NCBI RefSeq assembly: GCF_013387465.1
Contig: NZ_VYGV01000001.1
Coordinates: 242,501 to 306,500, forward strand
DNA length: 64,000 nucleotides
Direction: 5' to 3'
Source of the DNA: Hydrogenophaga aromaticivorans
GTDB taxonomy: Bacteria > Pseudomonadota > Gammaproteobacteria > Burkholderiales > Burkholderiaceae_C
The first letter of the stretch is position 1. Each line of letters opens with the position of its first letter. The position numbers and the translations under genes are program-made. Shown one piece after another: positions 37,260-45,299 of this stretch. A model generated the notes under the pieces. It was given only the letters and a program-made list of their open reading frames with translations. It was not told where the DNA came from and ran no database searches.

Positions 37260-38270
37260 ATGAAAACCACGAAATCTCTCGCATGGGCTCTGCGCGCCGT
37301 CGCTGTTGCGGCCCTCATGACCACCGGTTCCGCCATGGCTCAAAACCAGGAGCCCGTTTCCCCGGTGCCCGCACCCAAAGCGGTCAATCCCGCGGCGGTT
37401 GAGCTGGGCAAAAAACTGTTCTTTGATCCCCGCCTGTCCAAGTCCGGCTTCATCTCCTGCAACAGCTGCCACAACCTGAGCATGGGCGGCACCGACAACC
37501 TCAAGACCTCCATCGGCCACAACTGGCAACAAGGCCCGATCAACTCACCCACCGTGCTGAACTCGCGCCTGAACCTGGCCCAGTTCTGGGACGGCCGCGC
37601 AGCCGACTTGAAAGCCCAGGCCGGCGGCCCGATCGCCAACCCCGGTGAGATGGCCTTCACGCACGAACTCGCCCTCGAAACCCTGAAGTCCATCCCCGGC
37701 TACGTCGAAGAATTCAAGCAGGTCTTCAAGACCGACCAGCTCACCATCGACGAAGTGACCACCGCCATCGCCGCCTTCGAGGAAACCCTGGTGACGCCGA
37801 ACGCGCGCTTCGACCAGTGGCTCGACGGCGACAAGAAGGCCCTGACCAAGGACGAACTCGCCGGCTACCAGCTGTTCAAGGACAGCGGTTGTGTCGCTTG
37901 CCACAACGGCCCCAACCTCGGCGGCAATTCGTTCCAGAAAATGGGCGTGGTGCAGGCCTACAAAACCGCCAGCACGGCCGAAGGCCGCAAAGGTGTGACC
38001 GGCAAGGACGCCGACCGCCTGAACTTCAAGGTGCCGACGCTGCGCAACATCGAACTCACCTACCCCTACTTCCACGACGGCGCCGCGGAAACCATGACCC
38101 AGGCCGTGGACCTGATGGGCCGTCTGCAACTGGGCCGCGAGTTCAGCAAGAACGAAAACGCCAAGATCGTGGCCTTCCTCAAGACCCTGACCGGCCAACA
38201 ACCGCAGATCGCGCTGCCGATCATGCCGCCCTCGACCGACAAGACGCCGAAGCCCCGTCCGTTCAACTGA
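37260..38270 (+). CDS. di-heme cytochrome c peroxidase
   Basis: A 336-residue periplasmic enzyme that reduces hydrogen peroxide with electrons from cytochrome c. A signal peptide (residues 1-27, ending AMAQ) is followed by two heme c sites, CNSCH at about 67-71 and CVACH at about 211-215. RLSKSGFISCNSCHNLSMGG and NSPTVLNSRLNLAQFWDGRA are typical CcpA/MauG features. Two ATGs are possible: 37251 and 37260. I chose 37260 because a GAAAG lies at workable distance from it but only one base from 37251. A terminator follows the stop. Control by an FNR-like box is likely. Confidence 0.93.
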   Translation: MKTTKSLAWALRAVAVAALMTTGSAMAQNQEPVSPVPAPKAVNPAAVELGKKLFFDPRLSKSGFISCNSCHNLSMGGTDNLKTSIGHNWQQGPINSPTVLNSRLNLAQFWDGRAADLKAQAGGPIANPGEMAFTHELALETLKSIPGYVEEFKQVFKTDQLTIDEVTTAIAAFEETLVTPNARFDQWLDGDKKALTKDELAGYQLFKDSGCVACHNGPNLGGNSFQKMGVVQAYKTASTAEGRKGVTGKDADRLNFKVPTLRNIELTYPYFHDGAAETMTQAVDLMGRLQLGREFSKNENAKIVAFLKTLTGQQPQIALPIMPPSTDKTPKPRPFN

Positions 38271-38287
38271 GCATCGGCGGATGCCCC

Positions 38288-38320
38288 ATGAAAAAACCGG
38301 CCTCGCGCCGGTTTTTTTCA
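38288..38320. terminator. bidirectional rho-independent terminator
   Basis: AAAAAACCGGC and GCCGGTTTTTTT form a perfect stem around CTCGC, with A- and T-runs on both sides. It lies between the peroxidase gene and the convergent small gene at 38343-38741, so it can serve both. Confidence 0.93.
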
Positions 38321-38342
38321 TGTCAACGGTCGGAACCGCCTG

Positions 38343-38741
38343 TCAGGATGCGATCCCGGCCGCCAGAGCGGGCTTGTCGACGAACCAGGCCTGCAACAGA
38401 CCGCCCAACTGCTCGGGCACATCGTTGTCAAAACTCATCAACACATCGGGCGCCAGCTTCTCGGCGGCCGAGGACAGAACCGCCGCGACGCAGTCCCGGT
38501 GCTCGCCCGTGGCCTCCCGCTGGAGCCCGGCCTCCAGCACCGCCACGGTGGCGTCGCGCATCCGGTCCGAGCCCAGGACATGCCAGGCGTAGTCGATCTC
38601 ATAGCGGTCGAGCGCGTCTTTCAGGCTTTCCCCATCCAGGCGGGATTCTTCGGCAAAGCGGTTCAGGGTGCGGGTGCTGAGCTGGCTCACAAACTGGGTG
38701 ACCAGTTCGGTGTGCGCATGCACAAAAGTTTCAATGGCCAC
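38343..38741 (-). CDS. hypothetical protein, acidic, 132 residues
   Basis: A soluble, mostly helical 132-residue protein with no signal or membrane segment. Readable stretches are FVHAHTELVTQFVSQLSTRT, RYEIDYAWHVLGSDRMRD and AWFVDKPALAAGI. I do not recognise the family. The start is a GTG at 38741, chosen because AAGGA lies eight bases upstream and the sequence before it has no coding character. It is convergent with the cytochrome c peroxidase gene across a shared terminator. Confidence 0.6.
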   Translation of the reverse strand: MAIETFVHAHTELVTQFVSQLSTRTLNRFAEESRLDGESLKDALDRYEIDYAWHVLGSDRMRDATVAVLEAGLQREATGEHRDCVAAVLSSAAEKLAPDVLMSFDNDVPEQLGGLLQAWFVDKPALAAGIAS

Positions 38742-38877
38742 AGGGAGTCCTTGAATGATGGTGAGCCGGAGCCCGGCGGGTTCGGTCGTCCCTAACGTGA
38801 ATCCTGAGCGGCCATGGACCGGTTGAAAACCGAACCGGTCCGGGGCACACCGCCCCGAAAGGACGACCCAGAAAGTC
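38742..38877. other. intergenic dyads between two unknown genes
   Basis: The region carries two adjoining hairpins: GGACCGGTT-N8-AACCGGTCC (38816-38841) and GGGG-CACACCG-CCCC just after it. They precede the terminator at 38878. Read on the plus strand, this could be a short structured RNA. No promoter is obvious. Confidence 0.35.
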
Positions 38878-38905
38878 AAAAGCCCATCTCGAAGGATGGG
38901 CTTTT
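38878..38905. terminator. rho-independent terminator (both strands)
   Basis: AAAAGCCCATC and GATGGGCTTTT form an 11-bp perfect stem with loop TCGAAG. It lies 51 bp downstream of the minus-strand gene 38957-39919 and would terminate it; it could also end a plus-strand transcript. Confidence 0.85.
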
Positions 38906-38916
38906 GCGAGGTGTTG

Positions 38917-38940
38917 GTTGGCCTGGGACGAAAACGAGGG
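38917..38940 (-). repeat. partial duplicate of tRNA-Phe 3' end (att-like)
   Basis: On the plus strand, TGGCCTGGGACG here is identical to bases 40096-40107 at the 3' end of tRNA-Phe, and the following bases AAAACGA remain similar to GAATCGA. Both copies are in the same orientation, about 1.18 kb apart, and enclose one unknown gene. This is the pattern left when an element integrates at a tRNA 3' end. Confidence 0.5.
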
Positions 38941-38956
38941 AGAAGCGGAAGGCCAT

Positions 38957-39919
38957 TCAAGCCGCAAAGTCCTGAAAGCACATTTTAGCAGTTTCCGCAT
39001 GCGTGCTGCCTTGTGTGAACCAAGGGAGGTGGGGGCGGGGATTGCCGTGGTCAAAGCCGATTCGGTGCAGGGCTCCGTACAGCAACCACCCGTGGTTGGC
39101 ATGCCGGCAGGCGCGATCAAAATAGGCCCGCGCCGCGGGCTCATAGTGCGCCGCCGCGTCCCACGCGTCGACCTGATCGCCGAAAAGAGTGATCAGGTCC
39201 CGTTCAAACGGGTAGAGACAACAATCGAGCACCTGCTGCCGTGTTCTTGGGTAAAACGCCGATGACTGCGGAAACGCGCTGGTGATGTAGAGACTGGTGG
39301 CCCGTTCCAGCAAGAAAGGCAGTGCGCCGGGCCTGTGCCTGGCGTCACCGTAGTACTGCATCGGACGGTACAGGAAATCGTGAAGCTCACTGCCGAGTTC
39401 ATTTCGGCTCAGGTGAATGACCGGCTCGACAAGCTCGGAGAGAAAGCGCTCCCAGAACATGGGCGTACCGAACCAGTAGCTGCAAAGCCCGTAGTTGCCG
39501 TTGTGCTGCCGTGCCGACGTCAGAAAATCCAGTGCAACGCCTGCCTTGTCCAGAACCGCTTGGAACCGGTGCAGCACCTCAGGATCCCCATGAATGATCG
39601 GCGAACGGTCATTGCTGCTGAAATTGCAGTAACTCATCTGCGGCAACGGATTGGTGACATACACCTCATACCCTGGATTTGCCTCGATCCACTGGCGCAC
39701 ATCGTTGCCGTCGAGCAGGCCTTTGGCGTGAAAGCGGCTGGAAACAGCACCCAGCACATCGGCGGTGCGATGCACACCGCTCGCAACAATGTGCTCAAAA
39801 ATCTGGAACTCACGCCATTCGGGATGGGGGTTGTGGCTGAAGTCAAAGGCATCGAAGCCCGCGATCAGCGGATTCTCATGGCTGGGATCGATACGGTTCT
39901 GAAGCAGGCGAATTTTCAT
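38957..39919 (-). CDS. hypothetical protein between att-like repeats
   Basis: A 320-residue soluble protein rich in aromatic residues, His and Asn, for example PHPEWREFQIFEHIVAS, QMSYCNFSSNDRSPIIHGDP and YCFG-like NYGLCSYWFGTPMFWERFL. The pattern loosely resembles proteins encoded near glycosyltransferases, but I cannot place it in a family. Base composition is lower in G+C than neighbours: the 60 bases from 39361 hold 31 G+C. It stands between tRNA-Phe and a partial copy of that tRNA's 3' end, which suggests acquisition by transfer. The ATG at 39919 starts MKIRLLQNR; the extension upstream of it looks non-coding. Confidence 0.7.
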   Translation of the reverse strand: MKIRLLQNRIDPSHENPLIAGFDAFDFSHNPHPEWREFQIFEHIVASGVHRTADVLGAVSSRFHAKGLLDGNDVRQWIEANPGYEVYVTNPLPQMSYCNFSSNDRSPIIHGDPEVLHRFQAVLDKAGVALDFLTSARQHNGNYGLCSYWFGTPMFWERFLSELVEPVIHLSRNELGSELHDFLYRPMQYYGDARHRPGALPFLLERATSLYITSAFPQSSAFYPRTRQQVLDCCLYPFERDLITLFGDQVDAWDAAAHYEPAARAYFDRACRHANHGWLLYGALHRIGFDHGNPRPHLPWFTQGSTHAETAKMCFQDFAA

Positions 39920-40092
39920 GATCTGCCGGTACGCATCCTCGGGCACGCCATGTGGCGATGACTGGGCACTGTGTCCAAATATCGCCAGACCCGCTGCAAG
40001 AGGCCAGGCGCCCGAATCCATTGGCACGGTGGACCACACAAAGAAAAACGGGCCACGCCGCTAAGCATGACCCGTTGATTTTTCCAAAATTT

Positions 40093-40168
40093 TGGTGGCC
40101 TGGGACGGAATCGAACCATCGACACGCGGATTTTCAATCCGCTGCTCTACCAACTGAGCTACCGGGCC
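40093..40168 (-). tRNA. tRNA-Phe (GAA)
   Basis: A 76-nt cloverleaf with encoded CCA. The anticodon loop reads ATTGAAAAT with GAA. D-loop AGCTCAGTTGGTAGAGC and T-loop GGTTCGATTCC are normal. The acceptor stem GGCCCGG against CCAGGCC has a C-A mismatch at the fifth pair. The 3' end is partly duplicated at 38917-38940. Confidence 0.96.
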
Positions 40169-40225
40169 AAACAGAAGCGGAATTATAGCAGGGAATCTGG
40201 CGCTGTTCTTTTCGGGCCAGCGCCC

Positions 40226-40918
40226 TCAGAGCGCGTTGCGCTTGCTGCGGGCGAGGTCGACGCCGAGCTGCTTGAGTTTGCGGTACAGGTGCGTGCGCTC
40301 CAGACCCGTCTTTTCAGCCACGCGCGTCATGGAGCCGGACTCCTTGGCCAGGTGGTATTCGAAATAGGCCTTCTCGAACTCGTCGCGCGCTTCACGCAAC
40401 GGCCCTTCCAGATTGAAGGCCTGCGAAGACTGGGGACCGATGTCAAACACGACTTCGGGCTGGCTGCCACCGGTCATGGCCACTTCCACGGTCAGTTCCA
40501 TCACGGGCGCAAGCGCACCATTTTTCAGGGGCAACGCCGCGCCGACCTTGGCCACGGGTTTGTTCAGCCCCATGTCCACGGCTTTGAGCAGCTTCTGCAG
40601 GGTGATGGGTTTTTCGAGGAAAGCGGTGGCGCCGATGCGCGTGGCTTCCACGGCGGTGTCGATGGTGGCGTGTCCGCTCATCATGATCACTGGCATGTTG
40701 AGCAAGCCACCACTGGCCCATTCCTTGAGCAGGGTCACGCCGTCGGTGTCGGGCATCCAGATGTCCAGCAACACCAGATCCGGACGCATCTGGGCGCGCA
40801 GAACACGGGCCTGGGCGGCGTTTTCTGCCAGTTCGACCGTGTGGCCTTCATCGTTGAGAATTTCGGAGAGCAGGTCCCGAATGCCCAATTCGTCGTCTAC
40901 GACCAGAATAGTTGCCAT
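40226..40918 (-). CDS. NtrX-like response regulator lacking the AAA+ domain
   Basis: A 230-residue regulator. The receiver (1-120) has the acidic pair D8/D9, acceptor D52 in LVLLDIWMPDTDG and the Lys in FLEKPIT. After a linker, the C-terminal 55 residues match the NtrX tail: LREARDEFEKAYFEYHL and a Fis-type helix-turn-helix (MTRVAEKTGLERTHLYRKL). NtrX normally has a central sigma-54-activating AAA+ ATPase, and here nothing of it remains. It likely binds DNA without activating sigma-54 RNA polymerase. It is 30 bp downstream of the NtrY-like kinase gene. Confidence 0.88.
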   Translation of the reverse strand: MATILVVDDELGIRDLLSEILNDEGHTVELAENAAQARVLRAQMRPDLVLLDIWMPDTDGVTLLKEWASGGLLNMPVIMMSGHATIDTAVEATRIGATAFLEKPITLQKLLKAVDMGLNKPVAKVGAALPLKNGALAPVMELTVEVAMTGGSQPEVVFDIGPQSSQAFNLEGPLREARDEFEKAYFEYHLAKESGSMTRVAEKTGLERTHLYRKLKQLGVDLARSKRNAL

Positions 40919-40948
40919 GGCGTGAAATGTTTCCCTCTGTCCGTGTTG

Positions 40949-43198
40949 TCAATTTGCAACTGCGAATGATAACGACACTTGGGCGCCCACCACTTTGCCG
41001 TCGATCAACCGGTTGCTGATATCGACGCGTCCACCGTGCTCTTCCATGATTTTTTTGACCACCGCAAGGCCCAGGCCGGTGCCTTTGGTCTTGGTCGTGA
41101 CATACGGTTCAAACGCCCGCTTCAGGATGTTCTCGGCGAATCCGGGGCCCTGATCGATCACCGACAGGCGCACCCACTGGCCCGAGCCTGAGCGCCGGGT
41201 GTGGAGCAGCACCTCGGCACCGGCCTGCCCGGCCATGGCGTCCTGCGCGTTCTGCACCAGGTTGTGCAGGATCTGCCGCAGTTGCTGCGGATCGGCCATC
41301 ACGCTGGGGCAGTCGTTTTCCAGATCGGTCTTCACGGGCACGGCCGAGCTGTCGTACAGGACAAGGATGTCACGCACCAGGGCATTGAGGTCGATGGGGG
41401 TGAGCTGCGCCGCAGGCAGCCGCGCGTAGTCGCGGAATTCGTTGACCAGGTGCTTCATGGCGTCGACCTGATCGACGATGGTGCGGACCGATTTGTCCAG
41501 CAGGGCCTGCTCGGTCGGCTGGATCTTGCCCTGCAGTTTCATGGCCAGGCGCTCTGCCGACAGCTGGATCGGCGTGAGCGGGTTCTTGATCTCGTGCGCC
41601 AGGCGCCGGGCCACCTCCCCCCAGGCCCGGGCGCGCTGGGCGGACACCATTTCCGACACGTCGTCGAACACCAGCAAGCGCTCGTTGTTGGGCAGCAGCG
41701 CGCCGCGCGCGATCAAGGTGATGCCCTGGTTGTTGCCGGTGTCGCCGTGGGCGCCGAGTTCGAACGATTGTTGCCAGTGGCCGCCTTCGTGGGGGGTGTC
41801 GTCGGACAGGAAGCGGTCGAATTGCTGCAGCACCTGCGCCGCAAAATTCTCCAGACCGACCACGGCCGCCAGCGGTTGACCCAGGTGCAGCCCCAGCGGG
41901 GTGCGCAGAATGCGGGCCGCTCCGGGATTGACACTGAGCACGCCCCCGCGTTCGTCGAGCACGACCACCCCGGCCGTGAGGTTGTCCAGGATGGTCTGCA
42001 GGTTTTCCCGGGCAGCGTCCACCTGCTCCATGCTGTGCTGAACCGCCGAGCGCGCATCGGCCAGGTCTTGTGTCATGTGGGCGAAGGTGCGGGTCAGACC
42101 CGCAAGCTCGTCGCGCGAGGCCAGCTCCACCTTGGGCGCGAGGTTGCCTTGGGCGACCTCGCGCATGCCTTCGGCCAGGACGAGCAGAGGACGCACCAGA
42201 TGGTTGCCCAGCAGCACGGCCAGCAACACGGCGCCGAAGATGGCCAGAAAGAGGGCCAGCGTGAGCGTGCCGATGTACATGCGTTGCAGCCCCTGGCGTC
42301 CGAGCGCGCGCTCCTGGTATTCGCGGTTGGCCACCTGAACGGCCAGGGCATCAGCGACCAGCGCCCGCGGCAGGGGCACCACGACCTGGAGGTAGCGAGG
42401 GCTGTCACTGAATCCGAATCCGGTCGCCTCCACAAGGGCCAGCACCTTGATGTGCGCCTGTGCCACCGCCAAGCCAGCCTGCACCGGTTCTTCCCCCACC
42501 TCCTCAAGCCCCTCGACCAGCACCATCACCCGGTTCGCGCGCACGCTGCGCAGCTGGGCCATGGCAGGGCGGTTGGGTGAAAAGTCGAAGCGCGAAGCAC
42601 CGGCGCTGGCGATGGCCTGGCCGGAAGCATTCCAGAGCACCAGATCGCTCGCCGACAGGTTTTCGCGCAGTCGCTCCAGCGCCAGCACCGCCGAGGCGTC
42701 GGGTACCCGCGCCAGCTGTTCGGCAGCCAGGCGGGTCTTCGCGCCGAGATCGGCACTCAGGGTGTCCAGCGTGGTGCGCCCCAGGTTCAGCCCCGCCGTC
42801 AATGCGGATTCGACCCGCACGTCAAACCAGCTCTCGATGGAACGCGAAACAAACTGGTAGGACACTGTGTAGATCAACAGCCCGGGCAACACCCCGACCA
42901 GCCCGATGATGGCGGCCAGCTTGAGCAGCAACTGGCTACCGAACTTGCCCCGCCGCAGTCGCTTGACCAGCCGCACCGCCAGCCAGACGATGGCCAGGAA
43001 CAGCAGCGAGGCCACCGCCACGTTGACACCGACCAGCCAGGTGAAGTTCTCTTCGTAAAGCACCCGGTTGCGCGTCGCCAGCGTGAGCAGGAACAGCAAC
43101 ACCATGCCCAGACCGGTCATGAAAACCAGCGCAACGACCACCGCCCAGCGCCGCGAAGTGCGTTGCTTTTCCGGGGATCGGAGGTGGGGGTCGCTCAC
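40949..43198 (-). CDS. NtrY-like membrane sensor histidine kinase
   Basis: A 749-residue kinase. Several N-terminal helices (about 15-110) are followed by a periplasmic segment, another helix near 300, a HAMP domain, a PAS domain (ENLQTILDNLTAGVVVLDER), HisKA (ARRLAHEIKNPLTPIQLSAE) and HATPase (ILHNLVQNAQDAM, VIDQGPGF, GTGLGLAVVKKIM). This is the NtrY architecture, linked elsewhere to nitrogen or redox sensing. It is upstream of the NtrX-like regulator gene, which is its probable partner, and downstream of the DUF4390 and rsmB genes on the same strand. Confidence 0.92.
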   Translation of the reverse strand: MSDPHLRSPEKQRTSRRWAVVVALVFMTGLGMVLLFLLTLATRNRVLYEENFTWLVGVNVAVASLLFLAIVWLAVRLVKRLRRGKFGSQLLLKLAAIIGLVGVLPGLLIYTVSYQFVSRSIESWFDVRVESALTAGLNLGRTTLDTLSADLGAKTRLAAEQLARVPDASAVLALERLRENLSASDLVLWNASGQAIASAGASRFDFSPNRPAMAQLRSVRANRVMVLVEGLEEVGEEPVQAGLAVAQAHIKVLALVEATGFGFSDSPRYLQVVVPLPRALVADALAVQVANREYQERALGRQGLQRMYIGTLTLALFLAIFGAVLLAVLLGNHLVRPLLVLAEGMREVAQGNLAPKVELASRDELAGLTRTFAHMTQDLADARSAVQHSMEQVDAARENLQTILDNLTAGVVVLDERGGVLSVNPGAARILRTPLGLHLGQPLAAVVGLENFAAQVLQQFDRFLSDDTPHEGGHWQQSFELGAHGDTGNNQGITLIARGALLPNNERLLVFDDVSEMVSAQRARAWGEVARRLAHEIKNPLTPIQLSAERLAMKLQGKIQPTEQALLDKSVRTIVDQVDAMKHLVNEFRDYARLPAAQLTPIDLNALVRDILVLYDSSAVPVKTDLENDCPSVMADPQQLRQILHNLVQNAQDAMAGQAGAEVLLHTRRSGSGQWVRLSVIDQGPGFAENILKRAFEPYVTTKTKGTGLGLAVVKKIMEEHGGRVDISNRLIDGKVVGAQVSLSFAVAN

Positions 43199-43239
43199 GG
43201 TTCAACAGCAGTGGGAGAGGCGCAGCAGGCGATCGCGCA

Positions 43240-43917
43240 TCAACGCGCCGGCTCGCCGGGTTTGACCTCAACAGCGATTTCCGGGGGTGGCTCGACCGGT
43301 GCGCGCGCGGGCACGTCGAGGCGGCCATCCACCTCGATGTTCCAGTCAGACTGGGTCGCCATGCCGATCTGGAACGGGCGGGGCAGCAGGGAAAGATCCA
43401 GACTGAACCGCCATTCGACCCGGTGTTCGACGTCGTTGTCCAGCCGGGCGGTATCGGCAATCGCCCAGTTGGAAACGCGGCCCACCACCGCCAGCACCTC
43501 ATCAAGGCTCTCGAAGTTCTGGTGCAGCGCATATTGCAGTGCCGCCGCGCCAGCGCCTGTCACACCATCGTGGGCCTGACTCAGTCGCCAGCGCCGGGTC
43601 AACGGCTGGTAGGCGAGCCGGAAAGTGCGCACCACCGAACTCACGCGCTTGTCGGTCCAGTACCAGCGGTCGCGGTACACGTCGGCTTGCCAGACGAAGT
43701 ACATCGGCACGCCCTTGAACAAGGCGTCTTCAACCGCCGACGTGGCCACCGATCCCAGTCGCACGGTGAGGGTCAGTGCGTCCGTGTTCCGTTGCAGGCT
43801 GACAAACTGAATCTCGGGCTCGCGCGCCATGGCCGGCCCTGCCAGGCAGGCGAGCGCAAACACCCAGACCAGCGCACAAACACACCGCAGCGACAGGCGC
43901 CCTACCACCCGGCGCAC
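43240..43917 (-). CDS. DUF4390 domain protein
   Basis: A protein of about 225 residues with an N-terminal signal or anchor (ALVWVFALACLAGPAMA) followed by a beta-rich domain that matches DUF4390 proteins: VSLQRNTDALTLTVRLG, VPMYFVWQADVYRDRWYW and TFRLAYQPLTRRWRL. Function is unknown; the family is usually found next to NtrY-type kinases, as here. The start is uncertain. I propose GTG at 43917, which lies seven bases after the rsmB stop; an ATG at 43983 would overlap rsmB. Confidence 0.78.
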   Translation of the reverse strand: MRRVVGRLSLRCVCALVWVFALACLAGPAMAREPEIQFVSLQRNTDALTLTVRLGSVATSAVEDALFKGVPMYFVWQADVYRDRWYWTDKRVSSVVRTFRLAYQPLTRRWRLSQAHDGVTGAGAAALQYALHQNFESLDEVLAVVGRVSNWAIADTARLDNDVEHRVEWRFSLDLSLLPRPFQIGMATQSDWNIEVDGRLDVPARAPVEPPPEIAVEVKPGEPAR

Positions 43918-43924
43918 CGCCCCA

Positions 43925-45274
43925 TCAAGGACCGGCCTTGTCGATGCGTGCGTAATAAAAACCGTCGTATCCACCGGGCACATTGTCGTTGAACTCCCCA
44001 TTGGCAACGACAGTTCCCGGGAGCAAATGGCCCGGGGAGGGCTGCAGAACGGCGTCGGTGTGGCGCTGCAGAAACGCATTGACCTGTTCCGATCCTTCGG
44101 CATGAAACACCGAGCAGGTGCAATACAGCAGGCGACCGCCCGGTTTGAGCAGCGGCCACAGCCGCTCCAGCAACTGCCGCTGCACGGCCACGAGCTGGGC
44201 CACGTCGCTGGCGCGGCGCAGCCAGCGCACGTCGGGGTGCCGGCGCACGATGCCCGAAGCCGTGCAGGGCGCGTCGAGCAGGATGGCGTCAAAGGGGCGC
44301 CCATCCCACCAGCCCGCGGTGTTGGCTGCATCGGCGCACTGCACCTCGGCGCTCAGGCCCAGGCGCTGCAGGTTGTCGTGGATGCGGGTGCAGCGCCGGG
44401 CGTCGACGTCCAGCGCGAGCAGGTCGAGATCGGCGCGTTCGAGCAGGTGCGCGGTCTTGCCGCCGGGCGCGGCACAGGCGTCGAGCACGCGGTCAGCGGT
44501 GCTCCAGGCGCGGCCGTCGAGCAGCAGGCTGGCGGCCATCTGGGCCGCTGCGTCCTGCACGGAGACATGCCCTCGGGCAAAGCCGGGCAGGCGCTCCACC
44601 GGCTGCGCGGCCGACAACACCAGACCGTCATCGCCCACCGGGCTGGCCGACAGCCCGGTGGCCTCCAGCTGGGCGCGGTAGTCGTCCCGCGCGGCGCGGC
44701 GCCGGTTGACCCGCAGCGCCATCGGGCCGGGCACGTTGTTGGCCTCGAGGATCGCGGCCCAGTGCTCGGGATGGTCGTGCTGCAGCCGCTCCACCCACCA
44801 CAGCGGGTGGTTCCAGCGCGCGACCGGATCGTCCACCAGCTGCGCACTCAAGGCCTCTCGCTCGCGCAGAAACCGGCGCAGGCAGGCGTTGAGAAAGCCG
44901 GCCTGCATGCTGGTGCTGCGCTGCTGCTTGGCCGCCTCCACCGCCTGATCCACCACGGTGTGGGGCTGGTAGTGCTGCCCGTTTTCATCTCCCAGCAGCA
45001 CGGCCAGCGCACTGTGCAGCAGGGCCAGCACCGGCGCGGCGGGCGCACGCTGGGCCAGCAGCCGACCGAGCGCGCGCGCAGCGCCGAGCTGACGCAGGGT
45101 CTGGAAGGTGAGCGCCTGCACGCCCGGCCGCAGCGCCGATGCGATTTGCGGCAGCACCTCGCTGAGCGAGTGGCCCTGCTCGACCGCGAGCACGCAATGG
45201 GCGGTCCAACGCAGCTGGGTGGCCAGCGTGGGCGCGTTGGGCACCGGGCGGTCTGCGGAGCGGGTAGAAGTCAA
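43925..45274 (-). CDS. rsmB: 16S rRNA (cytosine-967-C5)-methyltransferase RsmB
   Basis: A 449-residue enzyme with an N-terminal NusB-like RNA-binding domain (about 1-140) and a C-terminal SAM-dependent methyltransferase. Motif I is in DRVLDACAAPGGKTAHLLE, motif IV is LLDAPCTASGIVRRHPDVRW, and the catalytic Cys is in LLYCTCSVFHAEGS. I chose a TTG start at 45274 because AGGAA lies a few bases upstream and the length then fits the family; no ATG gives a proper N terminus. It precedes the DUF4390 and NtrY-like genes. Confidence 0.93.
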   Translation of the reverse strand: MTSTRSADRPVPNAPTLATQLRWTAHCVLAVEQGHSLSEVLPQIASALRPGVQALTFQTLRQLGAARALGRLLAQRAPAAPVLALLHSALAVLLGDENGQHYQPHTVVDQAVEAAKQQRSTSMQAGFLNACLRRFLREREALSAQLVDDPVARWNHPLWWVERLQHDHPEHWAAILEANNVPGPMALRVNRRRAARDDYRAQLEATGLSASPVGDDGLVLSAAQPVERLPGFARGHVSVQDAAAQMAASLLLDGRAWSTADRVLDACAAPGGKTAHLLERADLDLLALDVDARRCTRIHDNLQRLGLSAEVQCADAANTAGWWDGRPFDAILLDAPCTASGIVRRHPDVRWLRRASDVAQLVAVQRQLLERLWPLLKPGGRLLYCTCSVFHAEGSEQVNAFLQRHTDAVLQPSPGHLLPGTVVANGEFNDNVPGGYDGFYYARIDKAGP

Positions 45275-45299
45275 TGAGGTTCCTGCTTGAAGTTCACGG

